Source: Camellia lanceoleosa
Taxonomy: Eukaryota > Streptophyta > Magnoliopsida > Ericales > Theaceae
Assembly (NCBI GenBank): GCA_025200525.1
Contig: CM045767.1
Span: forward strand, 122,748,346 to 122,812,345
Length of the DNA stretch: 64,000 nucleotides
Reading direction: 5' to 3'
Positions 12,440 to 24,175 of the stretch are shown one piece after another. The translations under genes were made by a program, and so were the position numbers. Under the pieces are notes generated by a model. It ran no database searches. It worked only from the letters and a program-made list of their open reading frames with translations, and was not told the DNA's origin. Each line of letters starts with the position of its first letter. Within the stretch, counting starts at the first letter, position 1.

Positions 12440-12463
12440 CCCTCCATACACGTGTATGGAGGG
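12440..12463. promoter_or_regulatory. 24 bp perfect palindrome with G-box core
   Basis: Two exact 12 bp arms (CCCTCCATACAC and its complement) meet at a CACGTG G-box. It lies about 50 bp upstream of the LTR TATA box in element sense, so it is a probable bZIP/bHLH target in the U3 promoter. Confidence 0.7.
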
Positions 12464-12509
12464 GAACCAAAACTATACAGCTGTCTGAAAATATCTCAAA
12501 AAGCAACTG

Positions 12510-12605
12510 TACAGTGTCCGGCCGGCAAAGAGTGTCATTTTAACAAAACTTAGTGCCGGTCGGCACAATAAAGTGCCGATGGCAACACCAGCCAGCCGGT
12601 GGCCT
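12510..12605 (-). promoter_or_regulatory. CCGGC-rich module (copy 3, LTR U3)
   Basis: In minus sense it reads GGCCACCGGCTGGCTGG, then a CGGCACTTTATTGTGCCG-type palindrome and GACCGGCAC. The order matches the PMD promoter module at 484-607, and it likewise lies upstream of a TATA box. Confidence 0.6.
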
Positions 12606-12841
12606 CTAGCCACAGACGATGGTATGTGGGGGTGCCTCACAAAGCATTCCCTACACTTCCAAGGCAAAACACAAGTGTTTTGTGCAAAACCAGACACAAA
12701 ACGGTCAAGTTCGGAGGTCCTGAGGTAGGGCGCGTAGCCGAGAACTCTGGGGACTCCAAACAAACACAAACATGGATAATCACCGAGTGTTCCAACGGTG
12801 AAGTCCAAGTCTTGAGGACAGTCAAAAATGGAGTGTCTACA

Positions 12842-13493
12842 GTCTGTTTGTTTGATGGATTAAATTTAGAGTAATATTTTTAGTCAATTGGAATTAAATT
12901 TATAAATTTATGTAAAAAAGATCTCCAAATATACAATACGTTATTTTATTATTTTTATGAAGAGAGGATATATTAGTAATTTCATGGGATTAGATTGTGA
13001 ATCCTCCAGAGCATTACTTTAGCTAAAAAGTGTATTTCCTACTTTAGAAAATTACTTTTTAATTATCATCTTTAATAATACTCTCTACTTTTTCTCTATA
13101 TATTTTAAACATTTTTAAAATATATTTTTTTAATCTTTTTTTTTATTAAAAATATTTTTCCAAACTTTCTTCTCCCTTCTCTACCATCTGAGAAAAAGAT
13201 AAAGGACAAGTGGAAAAAATGTTTTTAAATTATAGGTAAATAAGGAGTTGAGTGTGACGGTTATTGAAGTGAATTATTTATGTTTTTCTCTTTAAAATTG
13301 AAAAAAAGTGAGGATAAGAGATTATTGGGATGCTCTAACCCTCCGATGGGATTGGTAGTGCTACTATTGGGTGGGATTAATAGTTCAGCGTAACAATGAT
13401 GTTGCCAATTAACCAGCCAAACATGCTATATATAAGGCTTATCTCACTAATAAATCATTCCGCTATCTAGCCAGTCGCCCAAACAAACGGGCA
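12842..13493. mobile_element. MITE with GTTTGTTTG-type inverted ends
   Basis: The left end reads GTCTGTTTGTTTGATGG and the right end, complemented, GCCCGTTTGTTTGGGCG. The interior is AT-rich and non-coding. It abuts the LTR end exactly, so the retrotransposon may have inserted into it. The TSD was not resolved. Confidence 0.45.
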
Positions 13494-13783
13494 TATTGTA
13501 ACTTGACCGAGAATGAGGAGTTGACTTTAACCATTGAAAAATAAGAAACCAAGTGATATTTGATGTAAGTTATGCAAAGTGTAATTACATTCTTTTTAAG
13601 TGTTTATTTATAGCTTCTAATTTTACACATCTTTTTTCTTTTTCGTTCTAAATTTCTTTTCAAATTTTCTAACCAAATATCACCTAAAAGTTTTTGTGTG
13701 CAAGTAATTAATGGTTTTGCTTTTTTTCTTTGTTTTTTGGCTTAATAATTAATAGTTTTACTTACCTTGATTGGTACTAATCT
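13494..13783. other. AT-rich intergenic spacer
   Basis: No gene, RNA or repeat structure recognised. Confidence 0.5.
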
Positions 13784-13937
13784 TGTGTTTGATTGGGGAA
13801 TTTAGGGAGGGATTTGAAAAGGAAAAGGAAAAAAGTATGTGAAACTAGGTGAAATTTAGGCATGTTTTATTCACATTTCACCTACCTTTTTCATTTCCCT
13901 TTTCAAATCACTCCTCAAATCCCCCAACCAAACACAG
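13784..13937. mobile_element. Foldback MITE, about 150 bp
   Basis: The left half (TGTGTTTGATTGGGG... GATTTGAAAAGG) is repeated inverted on the right (CCTTTTCAAATC... CCCCAACCAAACACA), so almost the whole unit folds into one hairpin. The single-stranded centre is near 13855-13870. Confidence 0.7.
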
Positions 13938-14230
13938 CGTAAAGACTTTTTAACGTTTCCTGCAAAATTAATTCGGGTTCCTGTACTGAATTTTGAATTT
14001 TGGTATTGGCTTATTTGATATTACAGAGGTTCATTTACTTGCTTAATTGCATCAAATTTTCATCAATTGCAAATCTTTATGGTCTCAGTCCCCGCTGTAT
14101 AAGTGCCCGCTATCCTGGAGTACTTGAATTACTAGCCATTCTGGCAAGTCCTCTCTCCGCTCCGCATATATTATCAGTATATGAGCTTCATTTCAAAGGG
14201 GCAAATAGTTTTGCTCTACTTGTTTTCATT

Positions 14231-14360
14231 GCCACTCACTTATATTTTCATTTCTATTTTTCAATTATCTTGAGAACAATAATTTTCGCACTAAATTTAT
14301 TAGCATATGAATTGTGAAATCAAAATCAATTACATTGGCATAAGGCTTTTTATTGACCTT
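14231..14360 (+). repeat. NLP-locus intron-type repeat, first copy
   Basis: Begins ACTCACTTATATTTTCATTT and includes TCGCACTAAATTTATTAGCA and a GTGAAATCAAAATCAATTAC stretch. The same block follows RWP-RK exon B at 28254-28400, with partial copies at 16117-16220 and 27110-27150. At 14790-14850 the downstream part (CTCTTTTAATAGACATCTCA) also matches 28425-28450. This shows that intron sequence was duplicated together with the exons. Confidence 0.65.
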
Positions 14361-14461
14361 TATATATATATATTTCTTTTTAAATTTTCTATTATTTATT
14401 ATAATTGTTATCAAAAGACAAATAATTCTCTAATTTTGCGTTTGGGTCTCATATCATATTT

Positions 14462-14511
14462 GAAGGGGGGGGGGGGGGGGGGGGGAATAATAATAATAAT
14501 AATAATAATAA
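14462..14511 (+). repeat. Poly-G run followed by (AAT)n
   Basis: About 20 consecutive G after TTGAA, then about nine AAT/ATA repeats. Microsatellite. Confidence 0.9.
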
Positions 14512-14842
14512 AAGAAAATGAAGTAAAAGAAGCTACTTTATATTTTTATTTTTGGTAAATTTGGTTGGGCCAGGAAGATAGAAAGAAGATTAATATATAT
14601 TAGTCAAAAATTCATTTTTCATTTAGTCAGAGTATATATGTTTATGTAATTTCATTTCCCTTATATTTTTCATTGCCTTGGACAAATTGAAGATCCAAGC
14701 ATTTAAAATTGTGAATCGATTGCATTCACATATGTGTTTTAAATTTCTCAAAATTAGGTGAAAACAAAAACTAGGAAGGCTTTCTTCTACCAAGTTTTGG
14801 CTCTTTTAATAGACATCTCAAGAACTAATAGCTAGTATTGAT

Positions 14843-14843
<1 letters not shown>

Positions 14844-14878
<35 letters not shown>
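14844..14878 (+). repeat. (CT)n microsatellite
   Basis: Uninterrupted CT dinucleotides, about 17 units. Confidence 0.9.
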
Positions 14879-14881
<3 letters not shown>

Positions 14882-14950
14882 TTTAGTTCGAGCAAGTAAT
14901 TATTTGTGCATTGTATAAAATTAGCCAAGCAGTAGGTATGAATGGAACCG

Positions 14951-15460
14951 TGAAGCACATATGAGTACTTCAAAAATATTATCATTTGAGTATCGAGTAC
15001 TTATCCGGTATGTGTACACATATTGGGTATGCGAAATACCTGTCCGGTATATATGCGATATACTTTTGGCGTGGCATGGGTATGACGCAAGTACTACTTG
15101 GGTACATTTGTTGGTACTTTGGGGCATAAATGTAATTTTAATTTTTTTTAAAAAAGGATAGTAAAATAATTATATAGTGTATTTTCTAAACTTTAAAAAT
15201 ATAGGATATTTTTACAATTATCAAAATATAAAAAATAATTTGAATTCTTTTTTGACCATTTCAAAAATACTTTAATTATTTTTTACGTTTGATTTTTAAT
15301 TATTATATGTTATGTACTAGCACAAATTATAATTATATATATATATATATATATTTATGAACATATTGAACCATACTCATATCTGACCTTTTTTTTTTTT
15401 TTTATTTTAGTTTTACTATCGGTGCATCCGTAACATACCTATACCCGTGCTTCCTAGGAA
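14951..15460. mobile_element. Possible hAT-like MITE
   Basis: The left end GAAGCACATATGAGTAC and the complement of the right end GAAGCACGGGTATAGG are short inverted repeats. The interior holds several degenerate GTATCCGGTATG-like motifs and an AT repeat. No clear TSD was found, so this is tentative. Confidence 0.35.
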
Positions 15461-15574
15461 GGGAAGTTCAGAGAGAATGCATGTGTCTATTCAATAGCTA
15501 TGTTCTCAAACATTATCCATATCAGATATTGTAATTTTCCTTTCAGCAAATATTCATTGGAATTTTCCCTACAG

Positions 15575-15797
15575 GATACAGCCATCGATACTTATCAATC
15601 TCTAAAAGAGATAATTGAATTGAGGCTTCAAAGCAATCCAAATGCCCAGCATGCTAGATCTTCACCTCGGCTTATAGCCTCAACAGATATGGGAGAGATA
15701 AGGCAATGCCATTCATCAAGACCATTAAAGAGAAATTTAGAGGATTCCCTACGAGATTTTTGCAGTGCAGTTGAAGTTGCTCTGAAGTACCCTGTTG
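15575..15797 (+). pseudogene. NLP-type exon, copy A
   Basis: An acceptor-like CCCTACAG precedes and G|GTAAGC follows. The 223 nt are open in the frame beginning with Asp (DTAIDTYQSLKEIIE) and end in phase 1, the same phase as the equivalent exon C at 28509-28878. Shared features are the HARSSPR motif, SSRPLKRN and, by nucleotide alignment, the final GAGGAT...GGTAAGCT block. In copy C that block encodes the first RWP-RK helix; here it has drifted to EDSLRDFCSAVEVALKYPV. Its partner exon at 16071 is damaged, so copy A is probably dead. Confidence 0.6.
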
Positions 15798-16070
15798 GTA
15801 AGCTGCTACACTTTCATGAAGTCTTGCTACCAATTTAATGGAAGCAACATAAAAAGTAAGGGCTATTTGCATTTTGCACTCCTTTTTTCATAATTACATT
15901 TCATATTTTCATTTTAGCATTTAAAATGATGCATAATATAATTTTCAATGCATACTAAAATGCTTAAATTTTGACTGCAATTATCAAAAAAATAATGTGA
16001 ATAACAATCCTCTATAAAAAATTTAAAAAATGCAGCTTTATATATATATATATATATGTATGTCTTGCTC

Positions 16071-16110
16071 GCATTTGTAGAAAGCATGGGATCCACCGCT
16101 GGCTATTTTG
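16071..16110 (+). pseudogene. RWP-RK motif exon, copy A (truncated)
   Basis: Encodes RICRKHGIHRWLF and then TGA. Compared with copy C, about 26 bases are missing just after CTTGCTC, including the splice acceptor and the codons for VSVSTVK. Pro of the RWP signature has become Leu. The copy-type intron block (ACTCACTTATATTTTCATTT) follows. Confidence 0.65.
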
Positions 16111-16220
16111 ATAAATAACTCACTTATATTTTCATTTTTAGCTATTATCTCTTTTTCTTTTTAATTTTTTTTTTTAAAAGTTGCAAGTATTATGAAAAGA
16201 CCACTAATTTTCTCACTAAA

Positions 16221-17764
16221 TCTGTACTACTATAAAAAAGAGTGAGCGTTAAAAGTGTTTTCTACATTTTTTATTCAATGGCATATTTACACATGAATTA
16301 CAACTTAAAGTTAAACATTATACCCACTGCAAAAGACTTCTCATACGGGAAGTTATTTTGTGATTCTAGAATTTGATTTAAATTCAAACACCAATAGCCA
16401 CGACTCTTTGTGTCTTTTCCAATCATACGAAGTTGTGACTAATTGGCCGAAGGGTGCCCCATCATCTATAAAGAGTTCAGCCTATATAATATAACACAGT
16501 TTTTTGTTAATTTCTTCTCATCAACATTTGAAACACACTAAACTATATTTTTTCCTTCTTTTTTGTCTTTATGCCCTGATTTCACAACAGAAATCTTTGT
16601 ATCACAATTGATGGCACGTGAAAAATTATGAATTCCCAATTTTTAGTGTCTAATACCATATAGTCTAAGGCGAAGATTTTGCTATCCTCAATAACAAATA
16701 TGCAAGATGTTGACGGTTAGTGCCACCATAAAATAAACCACTAAAAAATTATTAATTTGTGTTGAACTTTAAGATGTTTTGATCTGATCTCTTTTTTTCT
16801 TTTCCTTTTTTTTTTTTTTTGTGACTTTGAAATTTTTTTTTTTTTATCTTCTGTGATTTTAATTTTATATTTGAGTTAATTTTTTCTAGATGCACCTAAA
16901 TGATAAAAGTATATGTCAAGACATCTTAAAAAAATGACCCTCCAAAAAATGTGCATAATTTTTATTATTTATTATTTTTCTTTAGTATTTTTTTTTTTTC
17001 CATATTTGGTCACATATATTTACTTGTTAAGTGTATCTATATTTATATTAGATGTATTTAAAAAGTAGAATAAAATTTCACTAAAATATGAAGAAAAAAA
17101 ATTAACTAAACACCAGAAAAAAAAATTAAAAAATGTAAGAAGCCTAAAATAATTTTTGAAAACTAAACCAAGAAATTTATACCACAATTCCTGAGGCAGC
17201 AAACTAACGACAATGTATTTTATAAAATGTTTCTATAAAGTTCAATTATCCATAATGATGAATTTCAATCTAATTTTACCTTTTTGATTTAATATGAATA
17301 ATAATTTTATAAAAAATTTAATTTATTTATACTTATATTTTTTAATTATACATGTTATGAATATTATATGAACCAAAGTCATAAATCACAATTCGATCAA
17401 AAGAACTATAGTATAAAATTCATCATTTTCTATTATTTGAAATTATGATTTTTTTTTAATAAAAAAATATGGTAGCAATTCAAAAGACAAAATTTTAGTA
17501 TAATTCCATGAATATAGTTTTGAAAATTAATATTGCAATGGATTCATATATTTCTCAATGCACTTTTAATGAGAAGGGTAAAATTAGAGGGGGAAAAAAA
17601 CTATTACGGAAAATTTTTAATTTTTTAGGAACAATTTATAGAGAATAGAATTTAGTTATCCATATTCGAATTTCATAGGATTCAATGGTAATTGTCAAAA
17701 CAAAATAAAACATAAAAATTATTTCAATTTTGGTTGCTAAAATAATCTTTCTCTGTAAGGTATG
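16221..17764. other. AT-rich intronic or intergenic DNA
   Basis: No coding signal. Contains T and A homopolymer tracts and nothing else recognised up to the retrotransposon. Confidence 0.5.
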
Positions 17765-19446
17765 TGTCACGACCCGCTCCCCATACTCAACGGTTAAGTA
17801 TCGTAATGGCCAGTAACTAAAGTTATCTCTGGCCAATTCTTAAACAAATTAATAAACGTAAGCGGAAATAATATTTAAGTGAGGGTACCAAAATAATCAT
17901 TGGAGTTTCTATTTTATAACAAAATTTATCGATCAAAAAGGCCGATATTGACATATAAACATATCCATAAAAGTGTTGTGTGTGTCTATTCCGCAGCCCC
18001 GTATCTAAGATTTGTCAAAAACTATTTTTGAATTGCATTGTTTCCTAAAAATTAGTAAACAGCTATAAGCGCATGGCAAAATGAAAAATATTATACCAAG
18101 AGTATAAGGGATAAAAAATAACCATGGATAGTTATGTAGCTAAAATATTAGTCTGAACAAATAATCCTTTAAGTAGCAAAATTGAAATTATGTAAATAAA
18201 TAACCATAACTACGGTATCAAGCAGAACGGAATAGAGGTCATAGGAGTGACAATTAGAATAGAGATATGGATTCAAGAAGTGGCTCATACAGATTGTAGT
18301 GGTGGCTCCCATAATACTGTAACACTTATCTCCACACAGAATAAAAGTCAACAGATCCATGACAATAGAGGCCCACAAAGTGGTCAAACAGAGGCCAATG
18401 GTTATTTAAATCCCCCAAAGCGTGGGACTCCCGTAGTAGTACTTACAAAATATAATTGTTTATAAGGTTATAGTCAAATATTCTTTAAAATACAAACAAA
18501 CATATCCATGGGTTTAATTTTAACAAATAGAGTTCAGAAATTAATCTACGTAACTGAAAATATTAATATAGTTTATAATAATTTATAAAACATAACTTTT
18601 ATAAAATAAATATGGTAAGTCAAAACATACGTAAAATATATTATAGTAACTCAAGATATAATATAGCTCATCTTAAAATTAATACCTCACTATTTTTTTC
18701 CACTATCAAAGATCTTCTTAACTTCCAAACATAACTTGTATTAATATAACTTGTATAAAATTATGGTAAGTCAAAACATACGTAAAATATATTATGGTAA
18801 CTCAAGATATAATATAACTTACTTTAACATTAATACTTCGCTCTTTCTTTTTACTATCAAGGACCTTCTCAACTTTCATTATTTTCTTTCTCTCTTCTTC
18901 ATTTCTCTCTTCTTTTCCTTCCCTTTCTTTCTCCTTCTTTTCTTTTCTTTTCCCTGAGTTGATCAACTCCTTCCAATAAACAGGGAGGCACAAGCTTCAT
19001 TCGGCCAACACGTGGCAAGGCACGAATCTTCTCACAGATTCAATTAAATTTATATTTATTTTTAATAAATATTTAGGATAATTATATTTTGACTTAATTT
19101 TTTTAATATAACTTTATAAATAAATTAATTCCTAATTAAATTACACTCTATCGTATACTAACAGAAAATTAATTATTTATTTTACTACCACATCTATTAT
19201 TATTATTATTATTTATTTACTCTTACTTTTATATTTATTTATTTACTATCTTTAACTTTAATTTGGCCTTACAGTATTATAATTTCATATTTCTATTAAT
19301 TTGGCCCAATTAATAATCTTTAATTAATCCCATATTTGATAATCCAACTTCAAATTAGATTATGTATTTATTATTATTTATTTAATATTATATTATCACA
19401 TACAACCATAATACTAGTATAAAATTTAAATTTTCGGGTTATTACA
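17765..19446 (-). repeat. 3' LTR (left) of the non-autonomous element
   Basis: Starts TGTCACGACCCG and ends GGGTTATTACA on the plus strand. Inside it, 18600-18720 and 18765-18880 are a tandem duplication (GTAAGTCAAAACATACGTAA in both), which the other LTR also has. A palindrome GAGTTGATCAACTC lies at 18955-18968. Confidence 0.85.
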
Positions 19447-20182
19447 ATCTTCATTCCTTTTAAAAATTTCGTCCTCAAAATTTGTTATATGTGTAAGTTA
19501 TCTGCTGCGCACTCTGATAAATATATACTAGATGATTAATCTGATAGAAAATATTATCTCAAAAAAAAATTTACCAAAAATAACTCACTGTCTAGTTGTC
19601 AAAAATTATTTTGGACCAAAATAAGAAACAATCGGTGACTTTAAAAACTTTTCATTAATTTTATTTCTGAAAAGAAAAAAAAAATTAGAACATAATTAAA
19701 CAAGCAATTGGAAATGAAATGACAGAATTACATGAAAGAGTTAAAGGAATTTGAGATGAGCTTCCATTTCTTTTATTCGTGAATTTTCCACTGATGAAAA
19801 AATAGTTTCAAAATTAGTATCTTTATAATTTGAACCCACTTTTAAAAAGTCGAAATGTTTTTTTTTTTTTTTTGAATACTGAACTGGAAATTATATGTAT
19901 TTAATTATATTATAATTTTGGTGGGTGCTTGAGTCTCACACCCTCTATTTCTTTTACTTCTTTTATTATAATAAATATAAATTATATCTAATATCCCTTA
20001 TAAATTATGCACAAATATATATATATATATATAACCATATAAAATTATAATATAGTTAAATCGACTAACAAAATATAATATTTAGGTACTACTTACCCGC
20101 TATCATATTTCTTAAATGTGCGTGTGTCCTATGCTCTAATGATGATTTTTTTTATTTTATAAATCATTGCTCTGATACCATT
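19447..20182 (-). other. Internal domain with PPT and primer site
   Basis: Next to the 3' LTR, the minus strand reads AAAAGGAATGAAGAT, the polypurine tract. Next to the 5' LTR, 20167-20180 read on the minus strand TGGTATCAGAGCAA, complementary to the 3' end of initiator tRNA-Met. No ORF between them. Confidence 0.8.
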
Positions 20183-21177
20183 TGTCACGAGCCGCTCCCT
20201 GTACCCAAGGGTTAAGCATCGTGATAACCAGTAACTGAAGTTACCTCTAACCAATTCTTAAACAAATTAATAAACGGGAGCAAAAAAAAATATTCAAGTA
20301 AGGGTACCAAAATAATCATTGGAGCTTCTATTTTATAACAAAATTTATTAGCCAAAAAGCCGATATTTACATATAAACATATCCATAAAAGTGTTGTATG
20401 TGTCTATTCCGTAGCCCCGCATCTAAGACTTTCCAAAAGTTATTTCTGAATTGCATTGTTTCTTAAAAATTGGTAAATAGCTATAAGCACATAGTAGAAT
20501 GAAAAATATTATACAAAGAGTATAAGGGATACAAAATAATCATGGATAGTTATGTAACCAAAATATTTAAGATAGTCTAAACAAATAATTCTTTAAATAG
20601 CAAAATTGAGATTATGTAAATAAATAATCATAACTACGGTACCAAACAGAACGGAACAGAGGTCACATGAGTGACAGTCAGAACAGAAATACGGATTCAA
20701 AAGGTGGCTCCCACAATAGTGTAGCACTTTGCTTCATACAGAATAGAGGTCAATGGATCCATGACAGATAGAGGGTCACAAAGTGACCCAAACAGAAGTC
20801 AATGGTTATTTAAGTCCCCCAAAGTGTGGGACTCCCATGATGGTACTTACAAAACATAATTATTTATAAGGTCATAGTCAAATATTTTTTAAAATATAAA
20901 CAAACATATCCATGAGTTTTATTTTAACAAATAAAGTTCAGAAATTAATTCACGTAACTGAAAATATTAATATAATTTATAATAATTTATAAAACCTAAC
21001 TTATATAAAATAAATATGGTAACTCAAGATATAATATAACTACCCTTAAAATTAATACGTCATTATTTCTTTCTACTATCAAAGATCTTTTTAACTTCCA
21101 AACAAACTTATATTAATATAACTAATAAAATATAACTTGTATAAAATTATAGTAAGTCAAAACATACGTAAAATATA

Positions 21178-24175
21178 GGGGTTTTTTTTTCCAGCTCCCT
21201 AACAATAACAATTTTCTGCATAAAGGACATTAAAAAATGTAATACTGTCTCAGGTCCCTAACCAAAATACCCGCACATTTTATCAATTTCTTGGACCAAA
21301 ATACCCTTCAACTCAAACGACTGAGAAAACTCTCTCCATTCCTTCCGATCGAATTTCTCTGATACCAAGTTCCACAACTCACATTAGGGTTTCAATATTA
21401 ACTTCACAATTGACATTAGGGTTTCATCATCAACAACCACTTAGAGAATTGGTCTCCATTGATTCAAATCAAATTTCTTTGACTCATATTCACTGTTCGT
21501 AGTCATCTAGTTGCGTCTTCATCACTGCTGGGTAAAAAAACAGAGTGGAGTGAAGTTGATAGATGTATATATATATACAATCTGTTGCTTACTGTCTTGA
21601 CTAGTATATATATGATAATTAATCAATTAAGACCATTTGCAACCATAATCAAACAGTCACTCTTAGTTATCTTATCTATGGTTGCAAACATATATATATA
21701 TATATGATACATACATATATATACAATGTCAGCACATTTATATATCTAGTGTTGAATATAACATCTTCAGGTTCAAAATTTCTCTGAGTGTTGAATATAA
21801 CGTCTTTTGATTTTTTGGGTTTAGTAGAATTGGAGTTGTTTCTGGAAAAGCAATATTTGGACCCCTACTTGAAGAATATTGGAAAAAGAAGCTTGAGGAA
21901 GAGGCAGCAGTAGAGGAAGGCTTAAAGTGATCCAGAGAAATTTGAATTTTCTCTAGATTTAACCCAGAGAAATTCATAACATTAAGTTTAAAGAAAATCT
22001 ATCACAAACTCATAGAAGAACTATTAATTTGTTTGTGCAGGAAATTGTGATTGAATCAGCAGCAGCAAAACCAAAGACAAATTGATCAAATCAGAGTTTT
22101 ATCGTTCGGATAAATTACGGACGAGAAATTTGAATTTTCTCTGGGTTGAATCTAGAGAAATTTTTTGGAAGTCCAGAAATTCTTTGCTTCCAACTGATGA
22201 TGGGTTGCTTTCCTTCCAACTGTCAAAATTGAATTGCTTTCTGTGCATTTGGGGCTTCTTATTGAAGCTTATTGTGTTCTTGTTTTGTAAATTTCTCTGC
22301 TTGCTACATTTGTGTTTCTCTATTGTGTAATTTTATCTCGCATGTTTATGTTTCTTCATTATTTTCTCAAGCAAATTATCTGGGCTTACTACTCTATTGG
22401 TGTGTCTAATTTTCTCGCATTTATAATTTTCTCTGGTCAAATTACTTTTCTTACTTGTGAGTCTAATTTTCTCTGGCAGATTTATAATTTTCTCTGGACA
22501 CATTATGTTTATGTCTTGTGTCTAATTTTCTCTCGCATGTTTATTTTGTTCAATGCTCCATTTCTCAAAATTTCTCTCATGTGTAATTTTCTCGATCATG
22601 TTTATGTTGCTACCGTTTAATTCTCTTTGTGTAATCATTGCTACCTTGTAATTTTCTCTCGATTTAATGTTTATGTTTTTATTCTATAGAAATGGCAAAG
22701 CTTGTATGACAACCCCACAAACCCCAAAAAGAAACCAAAAGTCTTTGTAAACAAAAACTCCGCAATTTTCTTTGCACTACACAAAAATACAATTTTCTCT
22801 GACTTTTCTCAGACTACAAACTGCAATTTTATAGTAACAAACCCGCAATTTTCTCTGACTACCCCACAAACCTTGAAAAAGAAGTCAAAAGTCTCTGTGA
22901 ACAAAAACGCAATTTTCTCTCACTACACAAAAATGCAATTTTCTCAAGACTTTTCTTTGCACTACAAACTCGCAAATTTATAGTAACAAACTTGCAATTT
23001 TCTCTGCACTACCCCACAAACCCCGAAAAAGAAACCAAAAAGCTCTGTGAACAAAAAACCTGCAATTTTCTCTGCACTATACAAAAAATGCAATTTTCTC
23101 TGCACTACAAACCTGCAAATTTATAGTAACAAACCTACAATTTTCTCTGCACTACCTCACAAACCCCAAAAAAGAAACCAAAAGTCTCTGTGAACAAAAA
23201 ACTTGCAATTTTCTCTGCACTACACAAAAAATGTAATTTTCTCTGCACTTTTCTCTGCACTACAAACCTGCAATTTTATAGTAACAAACCTGCAATTTTC
23301 TCTGCACTACCCCACAAACCCCAAAAAAGAAGCCAAAAGTCTCTGTGAACAAAAAACCTGCAATTTTCTCTGCACTACACAAAAAATGCAATTTTCTCTG
23401 CACTTTTCTATGCATTACAAACCTGCAATTTTGTAATAACAAACACGCAATTTTCTCTTGCAATTTTATGTTTTCATTCTATAGTAACAAACCTACAATT
23501 TTCTCTGACTACACAAAAATGCAAAGTGAACAAAACAGAGCACAAAACGCAGAAAAACAGAGCACCAAAAAGCAACTCATAAGCATGTTGACAGAGAATG
23601 AAAAAGCAACTCCAAAATCAAAATCAACTCCATCGAAAATTTATCAATAACAGATAATGAAAAATTAACTTCAAAAATCAAAAAACAACTACACCGAAGT
23701 TCGCTCTCTCACATTGATCAAAACAAAAAACAAAAACCTAATTCAACACCTACACGATCAAATCAAATCAAAAATTGAAAACTTATCTAATTCAACTCCA
23801 CATGAAATCAAATCAAATACAATGAATCAGATTTCAACTTCTACATGATCAATCAACACCTACAAACAACGAACATGATTTCAACTCGTACAGGATTTCA
23901 ACACCTACAAACAACGAACAGAATTTCAACACCTACAAAAACCCTAGAAAATCTCCACAAAAATCTGAATCGTCAAGTTCATCCTCACGTAATCTCCCAC
24001 AAAATATCAATATGATCTTAGCTGCCAAATTCAAAACAACGTATATTATAAACAAGGGTAAGACAGGTATTTTACACTCTAAAATAACATTGAGGGACCT
24101 TAGGCTACAAAAGAACACATTGTGGACCTAATCCATTACTAAAAGTTGGATAGGGACCTTAAACCGATTTTCCCC
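21178..24175. mobile_element. 3 kb TIR transposon, non-autonomous
   Basis: Flanked by AAAATATA on both sides (21170-21177 and 24176-24183), an 8 bp TSD. The ends are imperfect inverted repeats: GGGGTTTTTTTTTCC with CTCCCTAAC a little inside, versus GGGGAAAATCGG with GGTCCCTATCC. An 8 bp TSD suggests hAT, although Mutator-like elements can look similar. No transposase domain was found. The interior holds degenerate TTTTCTCT-rich sequence and a 150 bp minisatellite. Confidence 0.65.
22700..23510 (+). repeat. About 150 bp tandem minisatellite, five units
   Basis: The landmark GTCTCTGTGAACAAAAA (variant in the first unit) occurs near 22740, 22889, 23042, 23186 and 23338, about 144-152 bp apart. 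Each unit also contains GCAATTTTCTCTGCACTAC several times, so it has an internal sub-repeat. Open frames across it are repeat artefacts. Confidence 0.8.

Larger units (their letters stand above)
9088..12841 (-). mobile_element. 5' LTR of a Tat/Ogre-like retrotransposon
   Basis: On the plus strand it starts TGTAGACGTCCCCG and ends GAGTGTCTACA, so in element sense it runs TGTAGACACTCC...ACGTCTACA with the canonical TG...CA ends. Length is 3754 bp. The U3 part (12392-12841) carries a CCGGC module, a G-box palindrome and a TATA box. The remainder is long, non-coding and rich in CATGC. The partner LTR must lie left of the window, so LTR divergence cannot be judged. Confidence 0.75.

Noticed and set aside
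22702..23650. Series of open frames with repeated asparagine-rich peptides
   Set aside because: Read-through of the 150 bp minisatellite inside a transposon.
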